Source: Pardosa pseudoannulata
Lineage: Eukaryota; Arthropoda; Arachnida; Araneae; Lycosidae
DNA length: 64,000 nt
NCBI GenBank assembly: GCA_032207245.1
Contig: CM063502.1
Location: forward strand, 137,137,498 to 137,201,497
Reading direction: 5' to 3'
Numbering within the stretch: the first letter of the stretch is position 1; each line of letters starts with the position of its first letter. The translations under genes and the position numbers were made by a program. Positions 54,224 through 64,000 of the stretch are shown here, piece after piece. The notes under the pieces are model-generated. The model was not told the DNA's origin. It saw only the letters and a program-made list of their open reading frames with translations, and searched no databases.

Positions 54224-54360
54224 TCTATCTATCTATTTCTATATTTATCTATATCTATATCCATCAATACCTATCTATATGTATCTATACATCCATCTCT
54301 AATCTATCTATACTTCTATCTTTAATCTATCTATACATCTATCTCTATATCTCTACCTAC
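54224..54360. repeat. Degenerate (TATC)n microsatellite
   Basis: Repeated TATCTATC words with many substitutions and CATC/TTTC variants over about 135 bases. An old tetranucleotide array. Confidence 0.85.
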
Positions 54361-56226
54361 ATTTATATAATTAAATCAATTAAAATTTTAAATACCAAAT
54401 TAGAGAATATTCCCTTATACTAGAAAAATTAATTTTAGTACATAATTTTTGTATTCTTTTAAAAAATTATAGTATTTAACATAAAATTTATGTACTTTTT
54501 AATATATAAAACAGTTTTAGTATACTTTTTTTAGATGTTATTCTTAAAGAATATGGAAAATATTTCATGATCTACATTTTTCCTTGCTGATAATGAATAA
54601 ATTATATTTTAAGTAGTCTCTTTTAAAGAGTATTTAAATTTTTTAAATGTAAACTTATCTTTTTCCAAACTGAAATGAAATATTTTAAAATTTCTATAGG
54701 TTAAAATACCCTGCAATAACTTAACTAAAATAAATAGCTTATATTTTAAACTCTAAGCGAAGCAAGAATATATTGAAAAACTGTAGCATAAATTTTTATT
54801 CCGTAATTTAAACTAAATATTTTACAGAAAAATATATTATCTTTTAAACTGTTGAAAGAAATCAGATTTATTTTTACTTTCTGGTAAATGTAGTTTGTAA
54901 AAAAAAATATGTTCATTTTATTCCCTTAGCATAGGTCAATGTTTAAACTATAAATTTATCTCGATTTTGTGGGTCTTAGATTTATGTAAATAATCATTGA
55001 GTTTAAAATACATAATATTTGTACAATTCATCAAACAATTTTAATAGTTTATTAACGTTGATATTTGGAATAGGGGAAACTGTTTATAATCAATATTAAG
55101 CTTTTGTATCAATGTGTATATATTTTGGCATACAGGAATAGTAGAGAAAATAATGTAACGTCTCAAAATGTTTCAGTATGATTAACTAATTAAATAAATA
55201 GTTTAATGCATTTAATAAGTATCAAATCGATTATTCTGGAGTATAACGTTCACCTAAACTATTTTATTTAAAATAAAAAAACAAGCGAAAGTATGTTTTG
55301 GCTTGTAAGTCATTTAATGAAACACTAGGTCGTTTATGAGAATATTTGGATAACAAAAAATTAAAATTAAATGTATTTCATTGTCTTTAAAGCATTTGAC
55401 ATATGTTTTATAGTAACACTATGGGTTTTTTTGGGGGGGAATGTGTATTATGTTGAAAGTATCGTCCAAATTTCCCATCGGCTACCAAGAGACACGATTA
55501 CTAAATTACAAAATGTGTATAATATTATCTTTTACATTTGTACAGGGTGTATTATACGTTACTTCAGCGCATTGGTTTTTTTAATAAAGTGCTATACAAA
55601 TTACTGAGTATTTAGCACATTATATAGACATATTCCAATTTTGTCGAGACTTTCTTGTTGATCATACCGTAACAGTTATATAATGCTTTAACATTCATTG
55701 TGATAAGAGTAATTATTTTAATAAAAGTTGTTTCCATTGATTTTATGTTCTAAAGGACACAAATGAAATTATTAACTACTGAAACTTCAGATTATATTAT
55801 CAATAATTGCAAATAAATGTGCATATAAATAGGTTGTTAGAATAAAAGCCCTTGCAAATATTACAATGGTATTTAAATAAATTTCTAAATACGTGTGAAT
55901 AAAGATAATTTTGTACTATTATTAACGCACATACATAGAGCGTAAATTACATAATATACCACACACACTCGTAAACAGTTGAAAAATTACATAATACCTT
56001 TTAATAATAGAGAAATTTCTTGAATAGTCAACGTTACAATCTGATAATATTTTTACACAATGTATCTGGAAATTTAAAGAATACTCAATTTATATACATT
56101 TATATACATATTTTAAGTTTGCTAAATATTCAGCACACAAAACCAACGAAAGAAAAAACAAATTGTATATACAATAATATTACAAATATAAGTAAATCTA
56201 CAATTCAATTTTTGTTTCATCCAAAG
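54361..56226 (+). other. AT-rich intron stretch, nothing recognised
   Basis: A G run (GGGGGG) near 55433 and short AT-rich frames only. Confidence 0.5.
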
Positions 56227-56391
56227 ATGGAAGAATTTCGTATTTACCTGATTGTGCTCAGAGTCATTCTACAGAATAAAAATCTCGAAGTTCTGAAACT
56301 TTACATAGAGCTGGCTCAGAATAGCAATGCAGTCGAAATCATTACAAATTCGATAGCTTTCTTGCTATCTCTTGTAAATCTAATATTCTAG
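56227..56391 (+). other. Open reading frame of unclear status (54 codons)
   Basis: ATG at 56227 to TAG at 56391 encodes a helix-like peptide (MEEFRIYLIVLRVILQ at the N-terminus, IAFLLSLVNLIF at the C-terminus). It is less AT-rich than the flanks and is preceded by a pyrimidine-rich stretch ending in CCAAAG, a possible acceptor. The frame stays open upstream to 56020, but that part is low-complexity. I recognise no family, and it is not an expected TMTC segment. Most likely chance, but it is the most coding-like piece of the intron. Confidence 0.2.
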
Positions 56392-58356
56392 TGATTCTGG
56401 TCTAAAGTAATGTGGAATAAAATAGTTAAGTCATACTTTATATTCGGTATTCGTTGCCCTTAGAACTTACTGCTTCTTGTCAAAATCTTTTTACGAATGT
56501 AGCTTCACTCTTTGCGTTCTTTGATTGTGGCTCTAAATAGGTTTTAGTAGACGTATAGAAGGTACTTAATGATGCAGTAAATACGTGCGAATGGAGATAA
56601 ATCCTTGAGCAGGATTTACTTTCTTTCTAGACAGAAATACGAGAGAATGAAAGGAAAAAAAGAGAAAACAAGGATAAATTTCTCGGAGACGGAGAAGCGA
56701 ATCCAATTCTAATAAAAAAGGATAGAATATTGATCTGAAAATTCCGCCGTTTCAGATCAATACAGATCTTTCAATTGATGATAACGCAAGAAACAGAATC
56801 TGAAAATACGGGTTATTTTGACTCTTTACCCTTTTAAACGTTATTTGAACATTATATAGAGTTATTTACTTTATAGTCCGCCTTGCATAATATAGAAAAA
56901 TAGTCTATTAAATTGTTATAAGTGTTGTTGTCTTCTACACGTTCAATGCAAGTGTCCTATGTAAAATAGAGCAACTTTAGTGGAATATTAAGTAATAATC
57001 TTAACAATGGGGGAACACATCCTGCAAGAAACTATTCAAAAACTTAAAATTCTTTAAGAATGATTTCATGTAATCAATGTTGAAGACATATAGTAGAGTT
57101 TAATACTATGGTACCTACGGAGTAACAATGAAATTCAAAGTAAAAATGGACTAAATAAATTTGCAGATATTTTCTAAAACTGAATATTTTTTACTAAGAA
57201 AATACATAAAATTTTGATGACATAAAATGATATGATGATGATATGATCGATAACATATTGATGATCTGATCAAAGCATCTTCATAATTTTGTCATCTATC
57301 AGTATTTAGTAAACTCAATGAAGTAAAAAAGAATTACCGCAAATATATACAAAAATTAACTCATGAGGATTTTAAATACTCCAAAGTAATTTTTGTCAGT
57401 CTTGTAACATCGAAAGCAAATGTTCATTTTATATTCCTTGAAAATATAAATCGATATTTATCTGCCAGATGTTATCTGTAATAATGTAACAAACCTAAAC
57501 AAAGCTTATAACAAAGTTTTATAAACACAAGGGATTTTTGATACAGAAAATGCTTTTCAATATAAAGAAATAATAAAATATAAATTATAAATCATTTGAC
57601 TTAACTTTCAATTTTTTCCATGTCCCAATATAATGAGGAAAATATATTTTTATATTATTTTAATTTAAATATTCGAAAATTTTATAACACTTGAGGTAAA
57701 GTACAGCATTTAAAAGATTAAAATAAATGTAAAAATGAAAACAGATAAAACTTCTCTTGTGAAAATTTAAAATAGCCATACTATTTTAAAACTATTGTGT
57801 ATATTTAATAGCATACATCCTTTATCTACTGTCAACGATACTGGATATAAACTCGAAATTCTAAAAATAATATCTCGTAACTCTTCGGATTTACCAGAAG
57901 TCTGAATTTAAGATATTTTTGCTATAAACTGAATTTCAGATAAAAATGCGCAATCACGTACTGCCTGAATACCTTAAAATATGCGTTTAATATGGTTGAT
58001 TCGTGCAGTTGAATTTTGAATTTTAGTACCACGTGCGTTAGTAACGTTGTTGAAGAGGGAAAATAACTGCTTTATACATCATTTTTCTCAAAGCTGTAGT
58101 TGTATTTAGACCAAATATAGTATATTTGACCTGACACGAAAAATGAAACAAAATGGGTTGAATATAAAATGTGTATGTTATAAAGTGTGTGATATATCTG
58201 TGTGTGTAACAATTATTTAATTTTTGCACATTTTCTACCTTGGCAATCTTATTTATGGACAGTAAATTTTATATGATAATACACCATAGAGATATACGTA
58301 TAGAAAATATTATATAAATAAATGTTACACATAAGAGAACAATCCTAATTTTAGAT
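56392..58356 (+). other. Intron stretch with a purine-rich tract and a hairpin
   Basis: A purine-rich stretch lies at 56630-56700, and a hairpin at 56728-56762 is listed separately. Nothing else was recognised. Confidence 0.45.
56728..56762. repeat. Hairpin, 13 bp arms, 9-base loop
   Basis: Arms TATTGATCTGAAA (56728-56740) and TTTCAGATCAATA (56750-56762) around the GC-rich loop ATTCCGCCG. Confidence 0.85.
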
Positions 58357-59619
58357 TACAAAATGTTGTAACTAAAATTTATTTAGTTTTCTTAATGTTA
58401 AAAAATATATTTAACAAATTGTTCTAATGAAGTACTGTTCAAAAGTCTTTCATTAGGTATTAACAACTGTCACACAAGTTCTGAAATATATTCAATGAAA
58501 GACATTAATTACTTTACTTTTTTGAAGAGAAAAACAGTTTAGGAACCTACACTTTAATATTCTATTTTATATTTTTGGTTTTAATATTTCAAATGCTAAA
58601 CATTATAACTACAAAATGTTGTAATTAAAATTTATTTAGTTTTCTTAATGTTAAAAAATATCTTTAACAAATTGTTCTAATGAAGAACTGTTCAAAAGTC
58701 TATCATTAGGTATTAACAACTGTCATACAAGTTCTGAAATATATTCAACGAAAGACATTAATTACTTTACGTTTTGAAGAGAAAAACAGTTTAGGAACCT
58801 ACACTTTAATAATCTATTTTATATTTTTGGTTTTAATATTTCACATGCTAAACATTATAACTACAAAATGTTGTAACTAAAATTTATTTAGTTTTCTTAA
58901 TGTTAAAAATATCTTTAACAAATTGTTCTAATGAAGTACTGTTCAAAAGTCTATCATTAGTTATTAACAACTGTCATACAAGTTCTGAAATATATTCAAC
59001 TAAAGACATTAATTACTTTACTTTTTGGAAGAGAAAAACAGTTTAGGAACCTACACTTTAATATTCTATTTTATAATTTTGATTTTAATATTTCAGATGC
59101 TAAAAATTATAACTACAAAATGTTGTAACTAAAATTTATTTAGTTTTCTTAATGTTAAAAAATATCTTTAACATATTGTTCTAATAAAGTACAGTTCAAA
59201 AGTCTATCATTAGTTATTAACAACTGTCATACAATTTCTGAAATATATACAACAGAAGGCATTAATTACTTAACTTTTTTGAGGAGAAAAACACTTTAGG
59301 AACCTACACTTTAATATTCTATTTTATAAGTTTGGTTTTAATATTTCAAATCCTAAAAATTATAACTACAAAATGTTGTAACTAAAATTTATTTAGTTTA
59401 CTTAATGTTAAAAAATATCTTTAACAAATTGTTCTAATGAAGTACTGTTCAAAAGTCTATCATTAGTTATTAACAACTGTCATATAAGTTCTGAAATATA
59501 TTCGACGAAAGACATTAATTACTTTACTTTTTTGAAGAGAAAAACAGTTTAGGAACCTACACTTTAATATTCTATTTTATAATTTTGGTTTTAATATTTC
59601 AAATGCTAAAAATTATAAC
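58357..59619. repeat. Tandem array, five copies of a 252-253 bp unit
   Basis: Units begin with TACAAAATGTTGTAACTAAA at 58357, 58610, 58862, 59114 and 59367, and the array ends at 59619. Spacings are 253, 252, 252, 253 and 253. Copies differ by scattered substitutions and one-base indels. Each unit contains GTTAAAAAATATCTTTAAC (a small inverted repeat), GAACTGTTCAAAAGTC-type and GTTTAGGAACCTACACTTTA segments. No open frame spans a unit and no transposon ends were found. The period is longer than the nucleosome-length units of many satellites. Probably a short satellite-like array or a local tandem amplification. Confidence 0.95.
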
Positions 59620-60129
59620 TGCACTCAGTATTCAATTTAGGAAAAAGAAATCTAAGCATAATTTGACGTATAAGATTTTAACCAATTTTCCATCTTCAGT
59701 AGAATGTAAAAACATGTTCCTAAAAATCTTATTATTCCTGTAAATACAATTTCGTATGCTTTGCTACCTAACTACTTATGCAAAAAAATCTCAGCTTCTA
59801 AGAAAAAAAAAGTTATATAAAATCAGACAAAAATGACGGAAGTAACAAATTGAAACATTGTTAGACAGCAAAAGAATAAAATGTTATTATGCGAGAAATT
59901 TACCAGAGGGTTGATGATTACCAGAGAGAAAATTCTATTCATAGCAGGAAAGGTAAACTGATTTAGAAAGTAAAGGTAACATTCAGGAGTATTTCTTTCT
60001 CTTTTATGATTTTTATTAGAATAAAAAAATCGGAAAGAAGACTATAGCGATGTAAAGAAGGTTCAGAAGACATTCTTTAAAAGTCACTAAAACATTATGG
60101 TTCTAATGGTTTTAAACGTACTATAACCT
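59620..60129 (+). other. AT-rich intron stretch, nothing recognised
   Basis: Downstream flank of the tandem array, unrelated to its unit. Confidence 0.45.
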
Positions 60130-60211
60130 GAGAAATAATGAATTACTGAACAGTTTATAAAAAATAAACAATTTTTATTAACTGTTCAGCAACTAATTAC
60201 TATATTTCTCA
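60130..60211. repeat. Imperfect inverted repeat, about 80 bp
   Basis: The left half reads GAGAAATAATGAATTA then CTGAACAGTTTATAAAAAAT. The reversed right half reads GAGAAATATAGTAATTA then CTGAACAGTTAATAAAAAT, with a 4-5 base loop. It could be a tiny MITE-like element or a hairpin; no target duplication was identified. Confidence 0.75.
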
Positions 60212-62881
60212 TTATTAATATTCATCATTAAGGACACACACATTTAAAAGTTCGAGTGTATGTCTAAAAGTGAATGTTTTTCGCTAGTTCTATCCCAATA
60301 CTTATGTAAGTAATATAACTGACATTTTTAAAGTATACAAAACAATTTTAAAGTTTAGTATTTATATTTTCAAAATATCTTCAATTTAAAGAATGACTAT
60401 CTGAATAAAATCATACTTATTAATGGTGTTAAGTACTATCATGGAGCATATTGAAAGCGCATGTATTTAATAAATTCCATCAAGTATTTTTCTTCGATAT
60501 TTTCAAAATACCTTAAAGGTCATTTGATAATCATAAAAATGAAAAATCTATAAACACTCTTAGGTTTTTCTATTTTTTTCTAATTTATAAGCTTACAATT
60601 CATAATTTTTAATAAAACCAAGTTTTTAAATTTTGTAAATAGAGATATTTTTTCAAGAATTTTTAACTATGTTTATGGAGCGTATGGCATACAACAAAGA
60701 AAAAATTAAATGTTAAAGACTATGTTATAGAGGTTTACATGTTATGTTACTTCAGTACCATAATTGTAAAATTCTACTCTTTTAATATGAAGAGTTTTCT
60801 TAAATTTTCAGATTTTGATAACTATTTCTATATTCTATAAAATTTACTTTAATATAGTTATACATCCTGCAAGTAATTTAGCCTTTACAATAACATTTCA
60901 CTTAGAAATTCTACAGGCCAATTTATAAAATTATGTGTTCAGTTCCTAAATATTACTTGCAGATTTACTTTTACATATTTTTTCAATTAATAATTCTTTC
61001 GGAGACATTTTCTCAAAGCTCCTATAAATAAAGCAACATTTTCAGGAATTTTATTCCTCACAACATACTTGCAAAATTACACAGCAATTTCATGGGATCA
61101 AAAATATAGGTTTCTTGGAATAACATGCTCTTATTACGAAGTTTCTTATTACTTTTCCATTAAACTTTACTATCTTATAAAGGGATCTTAGAGAAAAAGC
61201 CTAAATCTGACTAGATATAAAATTTTATGACTTCTATAATCATACAAGTTTTCCATATTTATATATTAATAATTTTGAATAAACCATGAGCTAGACAGAG
61301 CTCGATATGGAAATAAATGACATTAGAAGATCTCTCCCTAATTTAGCATTTATTAGTCGAGAGTTTTCTGCTCAAAAATTTTACTGATACATATAGTGTA
61401 TGCATTTCCTGACTGTCCATAGCAGTAAAGATGTTCATTTTCATTTTTGTGGCCTGCCTATAAGTCCAATTCATAGTCACACATCTGTACATTAACAATT
61501 AATGATACACTACGAATGATTTATTTTAACAAACTATCATTTTTGCTCTACGTAATGCATTTCTAACAGCCTTTCTGATTAAAAGAAATATCTTTACAAC
61601 ATATGTTATAGCAAAGCATCGATTTTCAATTTAAACACAAATAAATATATGTAGACATTACTGTCATACTTAATTATAGAAAAAATATGCTCATTTACAT
61701 TTCATCAGATTGTATAACAATCAAGAATGTAATCCTACTAGAAATAAATTTAAATCAATGTTCTCAAACACTTGTCTATATGTTTCCCATACTTTTATTT
61801 AAAATTTATCATAATTAAAATCATAAATTTTAAACCAATTTTGAACAAAGTCATATTGGAATAATAAAAATCAAATTACAGTCTCAAGTTAATGTCTTTG
61901 TTCTTTAATCATTAAATAAAATGAGTTGAGAAACTTATCTTAAATTTCTGTTATACATTCATCTATTATGACCTATACTTTGAATTTTACATTTACAATA
62001 GCTACTAAAAGTTAAATGCTCTTAACCACATTGATTTCATAAAGCAAGAACTGGATAAACTTAATCACACTCAAACAGACTTAAGGTTACTATTTCAAGA
62101 CTTTGAATTTCCCTTTGATTAAAACAGCTTCCAGACATTACAAAGCGTCCACCTACGTAGTTGACATTTGAAATAGGTCGATAAGAATCAGAATTGTAGC
62201 GATCGCTTTGCATTTAAATCTATTCATCGGCACAAAATATGGGGGTAGAGTTGTAAATAGCCGTTTAAGGATTTATTGCGATAGTCAGAATCTGAAATAT
62301 TTATCAGTAAGTAAATGCAAATTTCTGTAACACGAATAAGTATTGTGCGTCAGTTCTCATATACTGAAATATTGTTAAAACTATAATAATTTCTATCACT
62401 ACTAAGTTAATTTAGAGATTACTCTAAGTTTATTCGAAATTTATGTATTCGGTCTTATGCTTATAGAAATACTGAGTAAAGATTATCCTAGTGATTCTTT
62501 TATGATTTTAATTTTCTTATTCGTATCAAATACCTAAATTTGAATCCCATAATATGTATAATCTTATACTGTTCCAACAAGTACATAACTAGAGCGAAAA
62601 CTTGTTAAAGTATCGGCAAGAATTCTTAAAACGTATTTTTTTAATCTTCTACAATACATTCAGTGGAGAGTGTTACCAGTGTAACCATATGAAATACGGT
62701 AAGAGCGAAATAGTTAGCATTCAAATTCCCTTTACAAAGGAACAAGTAGGAAGAAACAAATGTAAAGGGTATTTCACATATATTTGAAGACTTATTATAT
62801 CCACATTACATAACAGGATATATGGATAGCATCTGTATAGGAAAAAAAATCCTATGCATAGTAATTAAATCCAGATATTGA
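60212..62881 (+). other. AT-rich intron stretch, nothing recognised
   Basis: A small CpG-containing patch at 62140-62270 (including GCGATCGC near 62200) is not identified. The rest is plain AT-rich sequence. Confidence 0.5.
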
Positions 62882-63149
62882 TTTATTGTTAAAAGAAATA
62901 GTTTTGGGAATTATTTACATACATAGAGCTTTATTTGTTCATCAAGTCGAACATATCATCAACTGTACATATATGGTCATACACAGTCATACATATCATC
63001 AAGTCGAAATCTAAATAGCAATAATTTTATTGTTAAAAGAAATAGTTTAGGGAATTATTTACATACATAGAGCTTTATTTGTTCACCAAGTCGAACATAT
63101 CATCCACTGTGCATATATGGACATACGCAATCATACATATCATCAAGTC
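62882..63149. repeat. Tandem duplication, 144 bp period, 1.9 copies
   Basis: TTTATTGTTAAAAGAAATAG starts at 62882 and again at 63026. Both copies continue through GGGAATTATTTACATACATA and GAGCTTTATTTGTTCAYCAA to CATACATATCATCAAGTC. Only a handful of differences are visible, so it is recent. Each copy also contains CATATCATC twice. Confidence 0.93.
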
Positions 63150-64000
63150 CACAAAGAAAAATTTTGCAGAAATCTAAGCTTCTTTCATATTAATAGTGTT
63201 TATTATGAGTATCCAAAATAGCATGATCTTCACTTTTGCTTAGTAGCCTTTCACACCAACGTCATAACTGGTTCGATAAAATATGTGTCATGCCTGATGC
63301 GATGCTAAATAATAGAGAATGATGATCCACTGATTATTAATCATTTCTTTATGTGCATTGTTTTCAGATTTCAAAGCATCATTTATCACTTTTAGAGGAT
63401 TTACGTATTTGACGGGTTTTCATTAAACTTTCTATATAATTACACCCATGATTAAGGTTCAAAAGATCAAGAATAGACTCAGGTGAAACTTTAAAAGAAA
63501 ATGTATTAATGAAAAACCTTTATGTCAGAAGTATTTTTAATCAATTCAGAAAGAAATCTACGTATGCATATTCCAAATCTATTTAATGAATCATTTTCTG
63601 GCATCTATCCTTAATAAATACACTGTAGTATTAGAAGTATTAGATTTCAGTTTGGTCTCTACTAAAACACTGAAGTTACATTTATTAAAATTGAAAATAA
63701 TATAAAAAGTTAACAGCTCTAAGAATATCATATAAAATACCTTTTTTAACAATCATTATACTTTTTTTTTGTTTTACTCATACATCCATGAATGTTTACA
63801 TATGAAATATTAGCAATCATATATCATAAGATGTTTTTAATAGTAAAAAATTATTGCAATTAGAATTATTTTGCTCCTGTTTATTACGGCAATATAAAAT
63901 TTTATACTCTGTATTATGAAAATCATTATTTGTCTAGAAACAATATATTTGAGATGTTCCACTTTCAATTTATTTTTCTCTATTACAGCTGCAATAAATG
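63150..64000 (+). other. AT-rich intron stretch to window end
   Basis: Nothing recognised. The last bases (TCTCTATTACAGCTGCAATAAATG) contain a fair acceptor-like polypyrimidine-CAG, but the window ends before an exon could be judged. Confidence 0.45.

Noticed and set aside
58357..59619. CRISPR-like array
   Set aside because: Repeats are 252 bp with no unique spacers, in a eukaryotic context.

Overview
This is a 64 kb piece of an animal nuclear genome: very AT-rich, with long non-coding stretches, GT-AG splice signals, long (AT)n arrays, tRNA-derived SINEs and decayed DNA transposons. It is not prokaryotic: no operons, no ribosome binding sites, no long ORF chains. The one recognisable host exon and the repeat types suit an arthropod, perhaps a chelicerate such as a spider. 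The phylum-level guess is moderate and the chelicerate guess is weak.

Layout. 1-9.8 kb is AT-rich DNA with no gene I can recognise. It holds two GC-richer islands (about 2.6-3.1 and 5.0-5.4 kb) and a 417 bp GC-rich retroposon-like insertion flanked by 17 bp target duplications (7,997-8,447). At 9.85-10.25 kb a CpG-rich block ends in a good splice donor and looks like the promoter and 5' leader of the gene that follows. At 11,136-11,605 lies the first coding exon of a TMTC1-like protein (transmembrane O-mannosyltransferase with TPRs). It carries a cytosolic tail, the first membrane helix and the conserved luminal acidic loop, and ends at a GTAAGT donor. No further TMTC exon could be found, so 11.6-64 kb reads as one first coding intron of at least 52 kb.

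The intron holds most of the interest. There is an inverted-repeat element with an internal 27 bp minisatellite (14.4-14.85 kb), long (AT)n arrays at 15.8 and 30.0 kb, and an exact 52 bp palindrome (18.94 kb). There is an internally deleted hAT transposon with BED-finger remnants and 8 bp target duplications (25.0-26.0 kb), and a dead mariner with TA duplication and a mutated second catalytic Asp (27.35-28.75 kb). A non-tRNA SINE with a 15 bp duplication lies at 34.4 kb. One tRNA-derived SINE family has three well-preserved copies within 1.6 kb (41.1-42.7 kb) and at least five older inverted copies. Several dispersed diverged duplications, hairpins, five tandem copies of a 252-253 bp unit (58.36-59.62 kb) and a 144 bp duplication (62.9 kb) complete it.

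I found no evidence of a new multi-gene system. The strongest leads are the 252 bp array, the minisatellite-bearing inverted-repeat element, the exact hairpins and the two target-duplicated retroposons of unassigned family.
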